A stretch of 52,613 nucleotides of DNA from NCBI GenBank assembly GCA_900553065.1, contig USBZ01000006.1, positions 1 to 52,613 on the forward strand, read 5' to 3'. The notes beneath the pieces are model-generated. The model was not told the DNA's origin. It saw only the letters and a program-made list of their open reading frames with translations, and searched no databases. This document shows, piece by piece, positions 32,859 through 40,624 of the stretch; within the stretch, counting starts at the first letter, position 1, and the number at the start of each line of letters is the position of its first letter. The stretch is from an uncultured Desulfovibrio sp. (GTDB lineage: Bacteria > Desulfobacterota > Desulfovibrionia > Desulfovibrionales > Desulfovibrionaceae). The position numbers and the translations under genes were made by a program.

Positions 32859-35800
32859 TCATTCTTCCGGTTCGGGATTTTTCCGGCGTCTGGCATCCAC
32901 GCCGGAACAGTGACGGGCTATGGTGTCGATGTATTCCTCATAGTTGTCGAGATAGAACGACAGAGCCCTGGAGAAGTTCGTGCCGAGCATGCCGTCCACG
33001 AAGAGCTGACACACTTCCTGCACGTTGAGCAGAATGCTCTGGAACCGTGCAAGAACGATGCGCTCCTCACGGGTCATGGTGCGCAGCATGGCCGTGAGCG
33101 TCTGCTGAGCGCAGGGCTGGTAATACCAGAAGTACATGAGATCGAGAGCGTTGACGATGCTCTCCACCTGCAGGGCACGGGCCTTTTCCTGACTGGTGAA
33201 GCGTATGAACTCTCTGGGCTGAGCGAGCAGAGCCAGCATGTCCTTGTCGGGGAAGGCCAGTTCCAGCCTTGCGTAGCAGTCGAAGAGCTGCTTGAGTTTG
33301 GTGTCGTAGTCTCCGCTGCGCAGGCGGTAGTTGTTGCGCCGGTCGGCCATGGACTCAATGACGCCGGCCACGGTGTCGGAGGCGAACTTGGAGACGATGG
33401 CTGCGGCCGGAATGAGGATCTGTTCCGGCGGTATGCTTATGATGAGCGGGAAGATGGCATAGAGCGCGGTATTGTAGAGCATGGCCACGGGAATGGCCAG
33501 CACGCTGCGGAAGAAGTTTCCGATGACGGCGCTTCTGGGAAAGCCCCGGTAGATGTTGTGCGAGGAAATGTAGATGCCGTTGGCCAGCGCAATGATGGAA
33601 AATACCAGAAGCGGCGCCGTTTCCACGGTGAGCCCGAGCATTCTGCTCAGAAGGATGTTTCGTGTGATGCCTTCCAGCAGAATGACGGAAATGCCCGTGT
33701 ACATGAGCGAGTCGCATACTCTGGACCAGTTGACGAATTTTTTCCAGGAAAGCAGCATGTTCTTGCGTATGCCGCCGCCTGCGATAACGGCCTGTATGAC
33801 GTTGCGCACCCCCGTGATGCCGAACCAGATGGGCGCGCCGAGCCAGGCGAGCACCCACCACTCCTGCGTATTGAGGAAGGTGAGCAGGGCGGGGATGAAG
33901 CCGAAGAGCACCTTCAGAATGTTGGAGACCGTCGTATTGAGATAGGCGCGCCCCGGCTTTTCCTCCGGACCGGGAAGCGCTTCCACGGCGGGGGGAACAA
34001 GTCCGTTGGACTGTTCCACGGTAAGGCCGCCCATGGTGATCACATTGCCGGGCTCTTCGATGTGCACGTCGTCATAGAGGGGCGTCCACTCTCTCGAACG
34101 GTTCATGCCGCAGGTGACGAAACCCAGGGATTTGCGTACCCACGAAAGGAAGGAGGACTCCTGACTGCGGGGATGATAGTCCTTTCTGTAGCCGAGCCGT
34201 ATGCGCATGGGAAGGGTGACGGAGCTTATGTACCGGTTGCCCTTCAGCTGCTTGCGTGCGGAGCCGGGCAGGGTTTCGGGAACCGCCAGTCCCATGCCGT
34301 AGCGTATGCCGAGATGACTCGTGGAGTCCGTACCCATGTGACTGGACAGGGGCGCGTACTTGTAGAGCGCCTGCAGGGCGGGAATGTCGGCCAGAATGGA
34401 CTGAAATTTCAGGCAGCGGGCTTCGGCTTCAGGGCAGCAGTCGCAGTCGAGCTTTTCGAGCATGCCGCGCAGGATGCGCTTGAGAAGCATGACGTCGCCT
34501 TTGTTCAGGGCCACCTGAAGTTCGTTGATTTCCTTGAGGTGGGAAAGGTTGCCGTCGTGCCATTCCTTGACGTTGAAAAGTTCCAGATGGGTGATGAATC
34601 CCTGGCCGTCCCAGAGAATTTCCAGAACGTCCTCGGCCGTGAGTCCGGCGAGCTGAAGCGTGATGCGGTAACCGCTGCGCAGGGAGGTCAGCCGTTCGAG
34701 AAGCTGCGATACGCTGAGGCGCAGAAGTTCCGGACGCGTGTCGTCGGCAGAGACGGGCGGCTCATCCGGAGAGGGCAGTTCGGGATTGCAGTCGGGCGCA
34801 AGACAGCTGTCGTGAATGACCGAGGGGGTGAACTCATCCATGCGCTTCATGCGGCGCAAAAGCTCCGCACGCCTGGCGTCGTCGGCCTCCTCGAGTTCCA
34901 TGACCAGATCGTCGATCTTGCTTCGGAACTTGGGCAGAAGCGTTTTATGCGTGAACTCTGCCAGATGCAGCAGTGAAGGCTGTCCGTTGCCCACAAAGGC
35001 CAGAAAGGCGTCCGGATCCAGCGTGGTGACCGGAATGCCGAGATCCCGGGTCAGCGCATGGGCATGTCTGCTGTTCCACAGTTCCAGCGTGTCCATGACA
35101 TGCTTGCGGATCCACTGCGAGGCTTTTCGTCCTTCATCGAAAAAGGCCTGCACGGCATCGGAAGAAAGAAATTCCAGAAAGTCCTCGATGTCGGAAAAGC
35201 CGCGCGGCGCCCAGATGAGGTCTACGTAGCGGCCGCGGAAGGCGGTGCGGAACTCAAGGCCGATACGGATGGAAATGCCCATGATGGCGGCGGCATTCAG
35301 CAGTTCTCTGGCGACCTCGAGATCCACATAGTTGTAATAGACCACGGTAAGGAACCGTATGCCCTTGACCCAGGCGTCCATGATGAGAAACGTGGCGTTC
35401 TTGCGTCCCTTGGTGTTGGCGTCGTGGACGTGATGGTCCATCGTGAGCTGATTCCATTCTTCTGGCATCTCCATGAGATGATGACGGGTAAGGAATTCTC
35501 TGACGATGCGCGGATTGCCGGAAACCGCCTTGCGGAAGTCGTGGATCAGTCTGAGCTGGGTGGCCTCGTCGTCGCGCGAGCGGATGATGGCCTTCATGAT
35601 CTGGATGAGCACGCGGCCGGTATTGTAGCGGAACGTGGTCTGGGCGCTGTTGAGCACTTCGTCGTGCAGGGTGCGCAGGGCGGCCAGACGGTCTTCTGCC
35701 GGGCCGCTTTTGGTGAGACTGCCAAGAAGGTTGATGACGGCCTGCGCCATTCTGAATTCGTGAGCCGTACTCAGATTGAGAATGCCGTGGGGATGCAGTC

Positions 35801-35912
35801 TGGCATTGAATATTTTGTGTTCCAGGTCGGAGGAGGGGCCGTAGTCGATGATCGCATTGATCATCTTCATCAGCGCTCTGTCCTGCCTGTCGAAAAAGAG
35901 CATATCGGGCAT
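32859..35912 (-). CDS. Large membrane protein with PHP-like N-terminus, unknown function
   Basis: 1017 residues. An N-terminal region has DHHVHDANTKG (about residues 159-169) followed by strands and LLNAAAIMGISIRIGLEFR, which resembles the HxH start of a PHP/TIM-barrel phosphoesterase. A middle region (about 390-620) is soluble. Residues about 640-850 hold roughly five hydrophobic helices (LFGFIPALLTFL, WVLAWLGAPIWFGITGV, VFSIIALANGIYI, VLAIPVAMLYNTALYAIF, ILIPAAAIVSKFA). The last 150 residues are soluble and Leu-rich. The start is uncertain: ATG at 35912, or a TTG 12 codons earlier; no good ribosome site is seen. I do not recognise a named family. Stop is near the response-regulator stop (convergent). 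Confidence 0.6.
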   Translation of the reverse strand: MPDMLFFDRQDRALMKMINAIIDYGPSSDLEHKIFNARLHPHGILNLSTAHEFRMAQAVINLLGSLTKSGPAEDRLAALRTLHDEVLNSAQTTFRYNTGRVLIQIMKAIIRSRDDEATQLRLIHDFRKAVSGNPRIVREFLTRHHLMEMPEEWNQLTMDHHVHDANTKGRKNATFLIMDAWVKGIRFLTVVYYNYVDLEVARELLNAAAIMGISIRIGLEFRTAFRGRYVDLIWAPRGFSDIEDFLEFLSSDAVQAFFDEGRKASQWIRKHVMDTLELWNSRHAHALTRDLGIPVTTLDPDAFLAFVGNGQPSLLHLAEFTHKTLLPKFRSKIDDLVMELEEADDARRAELLRRMKRMDEFTPSVIHDSCLAPDCNPELPSPDEPPVSADDTRPELLRLSVSQLLERLTSLRSGYRITLQLAGLTAEDVLEILWDGQGFITHLELFNVKEWHDGNLSHLKEINELQVALNKGDVMLLKRILRGMLEKLDCDCCPEAEARCLKFQSILADIPALQALYKYAPLSSHMGTDSTSHLGIRYGMGLAVPETLPGSARKQLKGNRYISSVTLPMRIRLGYRKDYHPRSQESSFLSWVRKSLGFVTCGMNRSREWTPLYDDVHIEEPGNVITMGGLTVEQSNGLVPPAVEALPGPEEKPGRAYLNTTVSNILKVLFGFIPALLTFLNTQEWWVLAWLGAPIWFGITGVRNVIQAVIAGGGIRKNMLLSWKKFVNWSRVCDSLMYTGISVILLEGITRNILLSRMLGLTVETAPLLVFSIIALANGIYISSHNIYRGFPRSAVIGNFFRSVLAIPVAMLYNTALYAIFPLIISIPPEQILIPAAAIVSKFASDTVAGVIESMADRRNNYRLRSGDYDTKLKQLFDCYARLELAFPDKDMLALLAQPREFIRFTSQEKARALQVESIVNALDLMYFWYYQPCAQQTLTAMLRTMTREERIVLARFQSILLNVQEVCQLFVDGMLGTNFSRALSFYLDNYEEYIDTIARHCSGVDARRRKNPEPEE

Positions 35913-35972
35913 GGGAATACCGCCGGCATTTGATCCCGGAAGGGGCAATGAATAAATTATGACGATTTGTCA

Positions 35973-36002
35973 TATATACGTTCATACAATCTTTACAGTC
36001 AA
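35973..36002 (-). promoter_or_regulatory. Promoter of the 1017-residue protein
   Basis: On the minus strand TTGACT (35997-36002), an 18-base spacer and TATATA (35973-35978). A dyad ATGAC/GTCAT (35959-35973) overlaps the expected start point near 35966, a usual place for an operator. Confidence 0.55.
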
Positions 36003-36345
36003 TGACGGGCGGATTTTTGTGACAGATTCTTTATAATTTTGTGAAGATATAAACGATATGCACAAGGCGGGTTCTTCAGCGGTCATTCATGTTCCGGATG
36101 CTTCTGCGGAGGAATTCTGCGCTGCGGAACGATGCGTAAAGGGCGTTGTACACGGAAATGGAAGTTGAAGATGCCGGGCGCGCTCAGGGCGTGTGCCGCA
36201 GAACGAAGGAAGAGCCGAGTGCTTGCCATGCGCCGTTCTGCCCGCTCCGGACTTGTACGGAGGACGGATGTCTGCGCTGATTGCTTCGTTCCTGCCGACC
36301 GAAGCGTTGGTTGCAGCGTGGCGGCGCATGCGGGAAACAGAGCGT
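36003..36345. other. Intergenic region beyond the 1017-residue gene
   Basis: About 340 bases between the promoter of the large membrane protein and the fumarase terminator. It starts AT-rich, with two TTTTGTGA-type repeats at about 36014-36043, and becomes GC-rich. Frames here have no ribosome site. I see no gene. Confidence 0.4.
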
Positions 36346-36395
36346 AAAAAAGAAGACGGAACGAGCGCTGCACGCGGCAGCCGCATCGTTCCGTC
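36346..36395 (-). terminator. Terminator of the fumarase operon
   Basis: On the minus strand GACGGAACGA (rc of 36386-36395) pairs with TCGTTCCGTC (rc of 36355-36364), a 10-bp stem, and runs into a U-rich tract from 36346-36354 (AAAAAAGAA). It lies about 43 bases after the beta-subunit stop. Confidence 0.85.
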
Positions 36396-36437
36396 CATAA
36401 GAAAGGGTTCTGTGAAAGGGGCGCCCGGCAGGGCGGA

Positions 36438-36995
36438 TCAGATTTTCTGATAGGGCTTTTTCCCTTCTTCATACAGGTCGCCGCCGAAGCAGTCGGCCAC
36501 AACGGTGACGGGGAAGTTTTCCACGGTCATGACGGCGAGCGCTTCCGGGCCGAGCTCCGGCCAGGCCAGCACCTCGTAGGAGCGTATGCAGCGGGAAATG
36601 AGGGCGGCTGCGCCGCCGGTGGCGGCGAAGTAGACGCAGACGTTTTCGCACAGGGCATTCATGACGGCGCGGGAACGGTTGCCCTTGCCGATCATGCCGG
36701 CAAGGCCCAGTTCCATCAGACGGGGAGCGTAGGCGTCCATGCGGCCCGAGGTGGTGGGCCCTGCAGATCCTATGGGCTTTCCGGGTTTTGCAGGCGTGGG
36801 GCCGACATAGTAGACAAGCTGGCCTTCGGGGTTGAAGGGAAGGGATTCTCCCCGGTCGAGCGCTTCCACCATGCGCTTGTGGGCGGCGTCGCGTGCCGCG
36901 TACACGGTTCCGCTGATGAGCGCGCGGTCTCCCGCCCGCAGCCGGCGGATGTCGTCCCTGGAAAGGGGCGTGACCAGATGATGAACGACGGACAT
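36438..36995 (-). CDS. fumB: Class I fumarate hydratase, beta subunit
   Basis: 185 residues, the C-terminal half of an iron-sulfur fumarase/L(+)-tartrate dehydratase type enzyme, interconverting fumarate and malate in central carbon metabolism. Characteristic stretches are VYYVGPTPAKPG, GSAGPTTSGRMDAYAP and GMIGKGNRS. The short length and separate alpha subunit match the two-gene form of anaerobes and archaea. AAGGAG lies before the start, 10 bases after the alpha-subunit stop, so the two form an operon. Tartrate dehydratase is an alternative substrate assignment. Confidence 0.88.
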   Translation of the reverse strand: MSVVHHLVTPLSRDDIRRLRAGDRALISGTVYAARDAAHKRMVEALDRGESLPFNPEGQLVYYVGPTPAKPGKPIGSAGPTTSGRMDAYAPRLMELGLAGMIGKGNRSRAVMNALCENVCVYFAATGGAAALISRCIRSYEVLAWPELGPEALAVMTVENFPVTVVADCFGGDLYEEGKKPYQKI

Positions 36996-37005
36996 GGCGG
37001 ACTCC

Positions 37006-37851
37006 TTACAGAACGGCTTCGGCGTGTCGGGCGGCGTTGCAGTTGATGTTGATGGCTACGGGGAGACAGGCGATGTGCGTGGCGCAGAATTCCACGTTCA
37101 CCTTGAAGGCCGTTACGCTGCCGCCGAGTCCGGCCGGGCCGGTGCCGAGGCCGTTGATGAGCTCGAGCAGCTCATCTTCCAGCGCGGCATAGCGGGGATC
37201 GGGGTTGCGGCTTTCAATGTCGCGCGCACAGGCCTTCTTGGCGCACAGGCAGGCGAGTTCCATGTTGCCGCCTATGCCCACACCCACGACCATAGGCGGA
37301 CAGGGGCTGGCTCCGGCGTGACGCACGGTATCGACGACGGCCTTTTTCACACCTTCCAGCCCGTCGGCCGGAACAAGCATGTACAGGGCGCCCTTGTTCT
37401 CGCTGCCCGCGCCCTTGGGGGCCAGGCGGAGCGTGATGCGGTCTCCGGCGACAAGGCGCGTATGAATGACGGCAGGGGTGTTGTCTCCGGTGTTTCTGCG
37501 TTCGAAAAGCGGCTCTTCCACCGACGACTTGCGCAGATATCCTTCCGTGTATCCTTTGGCTATGCCCTGATTGACGGCATCTTCAAAAAGACCGCCGGTG
37601 ATGTGTACGTCCTGCCCGATTTCGGCAAAGACCACGGCAAGTCCGGTATCCTGGCAGATGGGAACGTTTTCCTCGGCGGCTATGCCTGCATTCTGAATGA
37701 GCTGGTCGAGCACGTCGCGGCCGGTCGGGGAAAGTTCACATTCCCGGGCGCGGTGCATGGCGGCCAGAGTGGAGGCGGGAAGACGGCAGCAGGCCTCGAC
37801 GGCCAGTCTTGCCACGGTATCGCGTATGAGTTCAGCGGAAATTTCTCGCAT
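37006..37851 (-). CDS. fumA: Class I fumarate hydratase, alpha subunit
   Basis: 281 residues. This subunit carries the [4Fe-4S] cluster: C66 (NVPICQDTG), C184 (SPCPPMVVG) and a third cysteine in the VEFCATHIACLP motif (C256 or C262). GVGIGGNMELA is also typical. AGGAG precedes the ATG. The operon stands next to the TM1266-type regulator on the same strand but is separated from it by a terminator, so it is likely independent. Oxygen sensitivity of the cluster is expected for the family. Confidence 0.9.
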   Translation of the reverse strand: MREISAELIRDTVARLAVEACCRLPASTLAAMHRARECELSPTGRDVLDQLIQNAGIAAEENVPICQDTGLAVVFAEIGQDVHITGGLFEDAVNQGIAKGYTEGYLRKSSVEEPLFERRNTGDNTPAVIHTRLVAGDRITLRLAPKGAGSENKGALYMLVPADGLEGVKKAVVDTVRHAGASPCPPMVVGVGIGGNMELACLCAKKACARDIESRNPDPRYAALEDELLELINGLGTGPAGLGGSVTAFKVNVEFCATHIACLPVAININCNAARHAEAVL

Positions 37852-37866
37852 ATCGGCTCCTGGGGC

Positions 37867-37884
37867 GCGGTTCGCTCGAACCGC
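37867..37884 (-). promoter_or_regulatory. 18-base hairpin in the fumarase leader
   Basis: GCGGTTCG (37867-37874) and CGAACCGC (37877-37884) pair perfectly around two bases, just before the fumA ribosome site. It could be an mRNA hairpin affecting translation or an operator dyad. Confidence 0.4.
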
Positions 37885-37960
37885 AGGCCTTTGGAAAATA
37901 CAACTTGTTCAGGGAAAGACGGATTTTTCTTTCGGCAGTTTCGATGCTGAGGAAAAACAG

Positions 37961-37991
37961 AAAAGCCCGCCGGAAAGCCCATCCGACGGGC
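37961..37991 (-). terminator. Terminator of the TM1266-family gene
   Basis: On the minus strand GCCCGTCGG (rc of 37983-37991) pairs with CCGGCGGGC (rc of 37965-37973), one G-U, and runs into UUUU from 37961-37964. It starts 24 bases after the stop codon. Confidence 0.8.
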
Positions 37992-38014
37992 CGGAAAAGC
38001 TGTTGTCCGATCAG

Positions 38015-38263
38015 CTAGCCCTTGGTGATGACGGACTTTACGGACACATGTTCCAGCTGACCGATTTTGCCGGTCATGGCGGAAATGGCTTCGTTGCTGC
38101 CGTCTACGGCAATGGAAATGATGGAGACGCCCCTGTCGCGATAGGGAATGCCCAGACGGCCGACGATGATGTCGGAGTACTGATGCAGAATGGCGTTCAG
38201 CGCAGCGGAGGCTTCAATATCTTCGACGATGATGCCGACGATGCCGAGGCGTTTTTCTTCCAT
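38015..38263 (-). CDS. TM1266-family iron-only hydrogenase system regulator
   Basis: 82 residues of ferredoxin-like/ACT-type pattern: RLGIVGIIVEDIEASAALNAILHQYSD, then GRLGIPYRDRGVSIISIAVDG and GKIGQLEHVSVKSVITK. This matches the small NikR-C-terminal-like family often found beside [FeFe]-hydrogenase maturation genes, of unproven role. AGGAG precedes the start. It is divergent from hydG, which is the expected neighbour. No DNA-binding domain is present, so any regulatory role would need a partner or a ligand (inference). Confidence 0.85.
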   Translation of the reverse strand: MEEKRLGIVGIIVEDIEASAALNAILHQYSDIIVGRLGIPYRDRGVSIISIAVDGSNEAISAMTGKIGQLEHVSVKSVITKG

Positions 38264-38766
38264 GATGTTTCTCCTGATGAAACCGCCTGTCGGAAAAGGC
38301 GGAGTAGTATGCCGGGCGGCCTGGAGGCGTTCTGCCCGGCTGGGAGGAGACTTTCAGGAATGGCGCGTCTTGTCAAGGATGGATGCATGAGCTTATTCGG
38401 CGCGTCACGGCGTCGTGCACGATGCAACGGGGCAGTGTGAATGCCGGATGAATAAAGATACTTGCCTCCTTGCCCAGAAAGCGTATGCTCCTTCCGTCTG
38501 ACCGGTGGATTTATCTCCCGGAAAGTCCCGCCGCGTTGAGCGGCTTCTGTTACGGTATCCCGACTGCGAAGAAACGGCCTTACGGTCTTTCCGGGCAGAA
38601 AGGTCTGTGCTGTCCCCGCCTGTCTTCCGCTCATGTTCCGAGCCTGTCGACTGCCGGGCGCCTTTCCTTGCGGGCAGGCGCCTTTTTTGTTTAAGCGCGC
38701 CAGGATGAACGGCATTTTGCCATGACCGGCCATGAGCCGGAGCGGATGATTCCGCGGGGGATGGAG
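38264..38766. other. Divergent region between TM1266-family gene and hydG
   Basis: About 500 bases with no supported gene. On the minus strand a TTGACA at 38371-38376 may serve the regulator gene. From about 38500 to 38690 the plus strand holds a structured segment ending in a terminator (listed separately). An AAGGAGG at 38463-38469 (minus) has no proper start codon behind it. Confidence 0.5.
38510..38690 (+). promoter_or_regulatory. Candidate structured leader RNA with attenuator upstream of hydG
   Basis: Plus-strand pairs: an outer stem CCCGGAAAG (38517-38525) with CTTTCCGGG (38587-38595), enclosing hairpin GCCGC/GCGGC (38530-38544). The segment ends in a terminator: GGCGCCT (38657-38663) with AGGCGCC (38676-38682) followed by TTTTTT (38683-38688). 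An upstream GCCTG (38642-38646) can pair instead with CAGGC (38675-38679), which would break the terminator. This is the layout of an attenuator or riboswitch. It matches no class I know. The hydG start is 79 bases downstream. Confidence 0.45.
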
Positions 38767-40185
38767 ATGTATAATATCCGTTCGCTTGACTCCAATGAGT
38801 TTATCGACCACTCCGAGATTCTGGAGTCTCTGGAAGAAGGAAAAAAGCTGGCTTCCAACAAGGGAGAAGTTGACCGCATACTGGCCAAGGCCCGCGAATA
38901 TCGCGGCCTTTCGCACAGGGAAGCGGCGGTGCTGCTTTTTGTTGACGATGAGGAATCGCTGCACCGCATGTATTCGCTGGCCCGGGAGATCAAGGAGCAT
39001 ATCTACGGTCGCCGCATCGTCATGTTTGCGCCGCTGTATCTTTCCGATTACTGCGTGAACAACTGCCGCTACTGCGGATTCCATGCCAGCAACAAAACGC
39101 TGCGCCGCAAGCTTTCTCAGGAAGAACTCCGGGAAGAGGTGCTGGCGCTGGAGGCGCTCGGGCACAAGCGTCTTCTTCTGGAGGCGGGGGAGGACGACCG
39201 CAACTGCCCCATCGACTACATTCTCGAGTGCATGCACACCATTTATACCACGAAGCTGCGCAACGGTTCCATCCGTCGCGTGAACGTGGACATTGCCGCC
39301 ACGACGGCGGAGAACTACCGCAAGCTCAAGGATGCCGGACTCGGAACCTACATTCTTTTTCAGGAAACCTACCATAAGCCTACCTACGAGTTCATGCACA
39401 TGGGCGGTCCCAAGGCCAACTATGAGTGGCATACCGAGGCCATGGACCGCGGCATGCTGGAAGGCGGGCTGGACGACGTGGGTATCGGCGCGCTTTTCGG
39501 CCTGTACGACTGGCACTACGAGGTGATGGGCCTGCTCATGCATGCCGAGCATCTGGAAGCCGTGGCCGGCGTGGGCCCGCATACCATTTCCTTCCCCCGT
39601 CTGCTGCCGGCCGAGGGCGTGGACTATTCCGCCTACAATCTCGTGAACGACAGGGACTTCAAGCATCTCATCGCCGTTACCCGGCTTGCCGTGCCCTATA
39701 CCGGCATGATTCTCACCACCCGGGAATCCGCCGAGTTCCGCCGCGAACTGCTTGATATCGGTATGTCGCAGATGAGCGCGGGGTCCTGCGTGGGCGTGGG
39801 CGGCTATGCCCATCCCGACCGCACGGTTCCCGGCGAGGCTCCGCAGTTCCATCTGGCCGATGAACGCAAGCCGGAGGACGTGCTCAAGGGCCTTGTTCGC
39901 GACGGATACCTGCCGAGCTTCTGTACGGCGTGCTACCGTTCCGGCCGTACGGGCGACCGCTTCATGCCGCTGGCCAAGAGCGGGGAGATCAGCAACTGCT
40001 GCCAGCCCAACGCTCTGCTGACGTTCAAGGAATACCTGCTCGATTACGCCGACGACGAGCTTCGTGCCCTCGGCGACGGCATGATTGCCGATGAGCTTGC
40101 CCAGATCACCCGCGAGAATCGCAGAGAGCAGACGGTTCAGTATTTGAAGAGGCTGGAGCAGGGAGAACGCGATCTGCGTTTTTAG
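38767..40185 (+). CDS. hydG: [FeFe]-hydrogenase H-cluster radical SAM maturase HydG
   Basis: 472 residues. HydG cleaves tyrosine to give the CO and CN- ligands of the hydrogenase di-iron site. The radical-SAM motif CVNNCRYC (Cys about 96, 100, 103) lies early in the barrel; the C-terminal domain has CTACYRSGRTGDRFM (Cys about 386, 389) with a further CC for the second cluster. Start choice: the ATG at 38767 has GGGGG 6 bases upstream and gives the usual MYN start; ATGs at 38722, 38746 and 38761 are possible. Neither hydE, hydF nor a hydrogenase gene lies in the window, so partners are elsewhere. Confidence 0.93.
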   Translation: MYNIRSLDSNEFIDHSEILESLEEGKKLASNKGEVDRILAKAREYRGLSHREAAVLLFVDDEESLHRMYSLAREIKEHIYGRRIVMFAPLYLSDYCVNNCRYCGFHASNKTLRRKLSQEELREEVLALEALGHKRLLLEAGEDDRNCPIDYILECMHTIYTTKLRNGSIRRVNVDIAATTAENYRKLKDAGLGTYILFQETYHKPTYEFMHMGGPKANYEWHTEAMDRGMLEGGLDDVGIGALFGLYDWHYEVMGLLMHAEHLEAVAGVGPHTISFPRLLPAEGVDYSAYNLVNDRDFKHLIAVTRLAVPYTGMILTTRESAEFRRELLDIGMSQMSAGSCVGVGGYAHPDRTVPGEAPQFHLADERKPEDVLKGLVRDGYLPSFCTACYRSGRTGDRFMPLAKSGEISNCCQPNALLTFKEYLLDYADDELRALGDGMIADELAQITRENRREQTVQYLKRLEQGERDLRF

Positions 40186-40624
40186 GGCGATGCATCGGCG
40201 GACTGGTCCGGTGTTTTTCCGCCCGTCCCTGTATATGGAACGGTTGCGCAGCGTGATTCGGCGGTACTGAAGAGTGGTTGCCTGCCTCCCTCTCTCTCCC
40301 GGGGATGGCGGACGGCTTTTCAGGAACAACGTATTGAGCGGAGAGCGCCTTTCTTCCTGCAGGAGAAGAGAGCTGCCGGAGAGAAAACAGGTCTTCTTTC
40401 CGGCAGTCTCGTCAGCTTTTTCCTCTCTTCTCATGAGAGGGGACAAGAAACTGACGTGAGAAGGCTTTCCGGATCAGTACGGCGCGCGGGCTTTCAGGCT
40501 GTGTCAACGAATAAGCCCGGAATACGGCAGAAACTGTCGTGTTCCGGGCAATTTTTTTGAGCGTCAACGGCAGAAGGATGAACCTTGTTCCCTTCGGGAG
40601 CAGCTCATCCGGCATGCTGCGGCA
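40186..40624. other. Intergenic region after hydG
   Basis: No gene seen. It holds two hairpins: CTGCCGGAGAG with CTTTCCGGCAG around 40373-40405, and a proper terminator at 40515-40558. The metallophosphatase gene converges from the other side. Confidence 0.5.
40515..40558 (+). terminator. Terminator downstream of hydG
   Basis: GCCCGGAA (40515-40522) pairs with TTCCGGGC (40542-40549), followed by AA and seven T (40552-40558). It is about 330 bases beyond the hydG stop, so it would give a long 3' untranslated region. Confidence 0.8.

Noticed and set aside
32838..34976. 712-codon plus-strand frame opposite the large membrane protein
   Set aside because: It overlaps the opposite gene entirely; the minus-strand protein has real hydrophobic segments and a motif, the plus-strand one does not.
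38470..38694. 74-codon frame upstream of hydG
   Set aside because: It overlaps the structured leader and terminator, has no ribosome site, and its composition is not protein-like.
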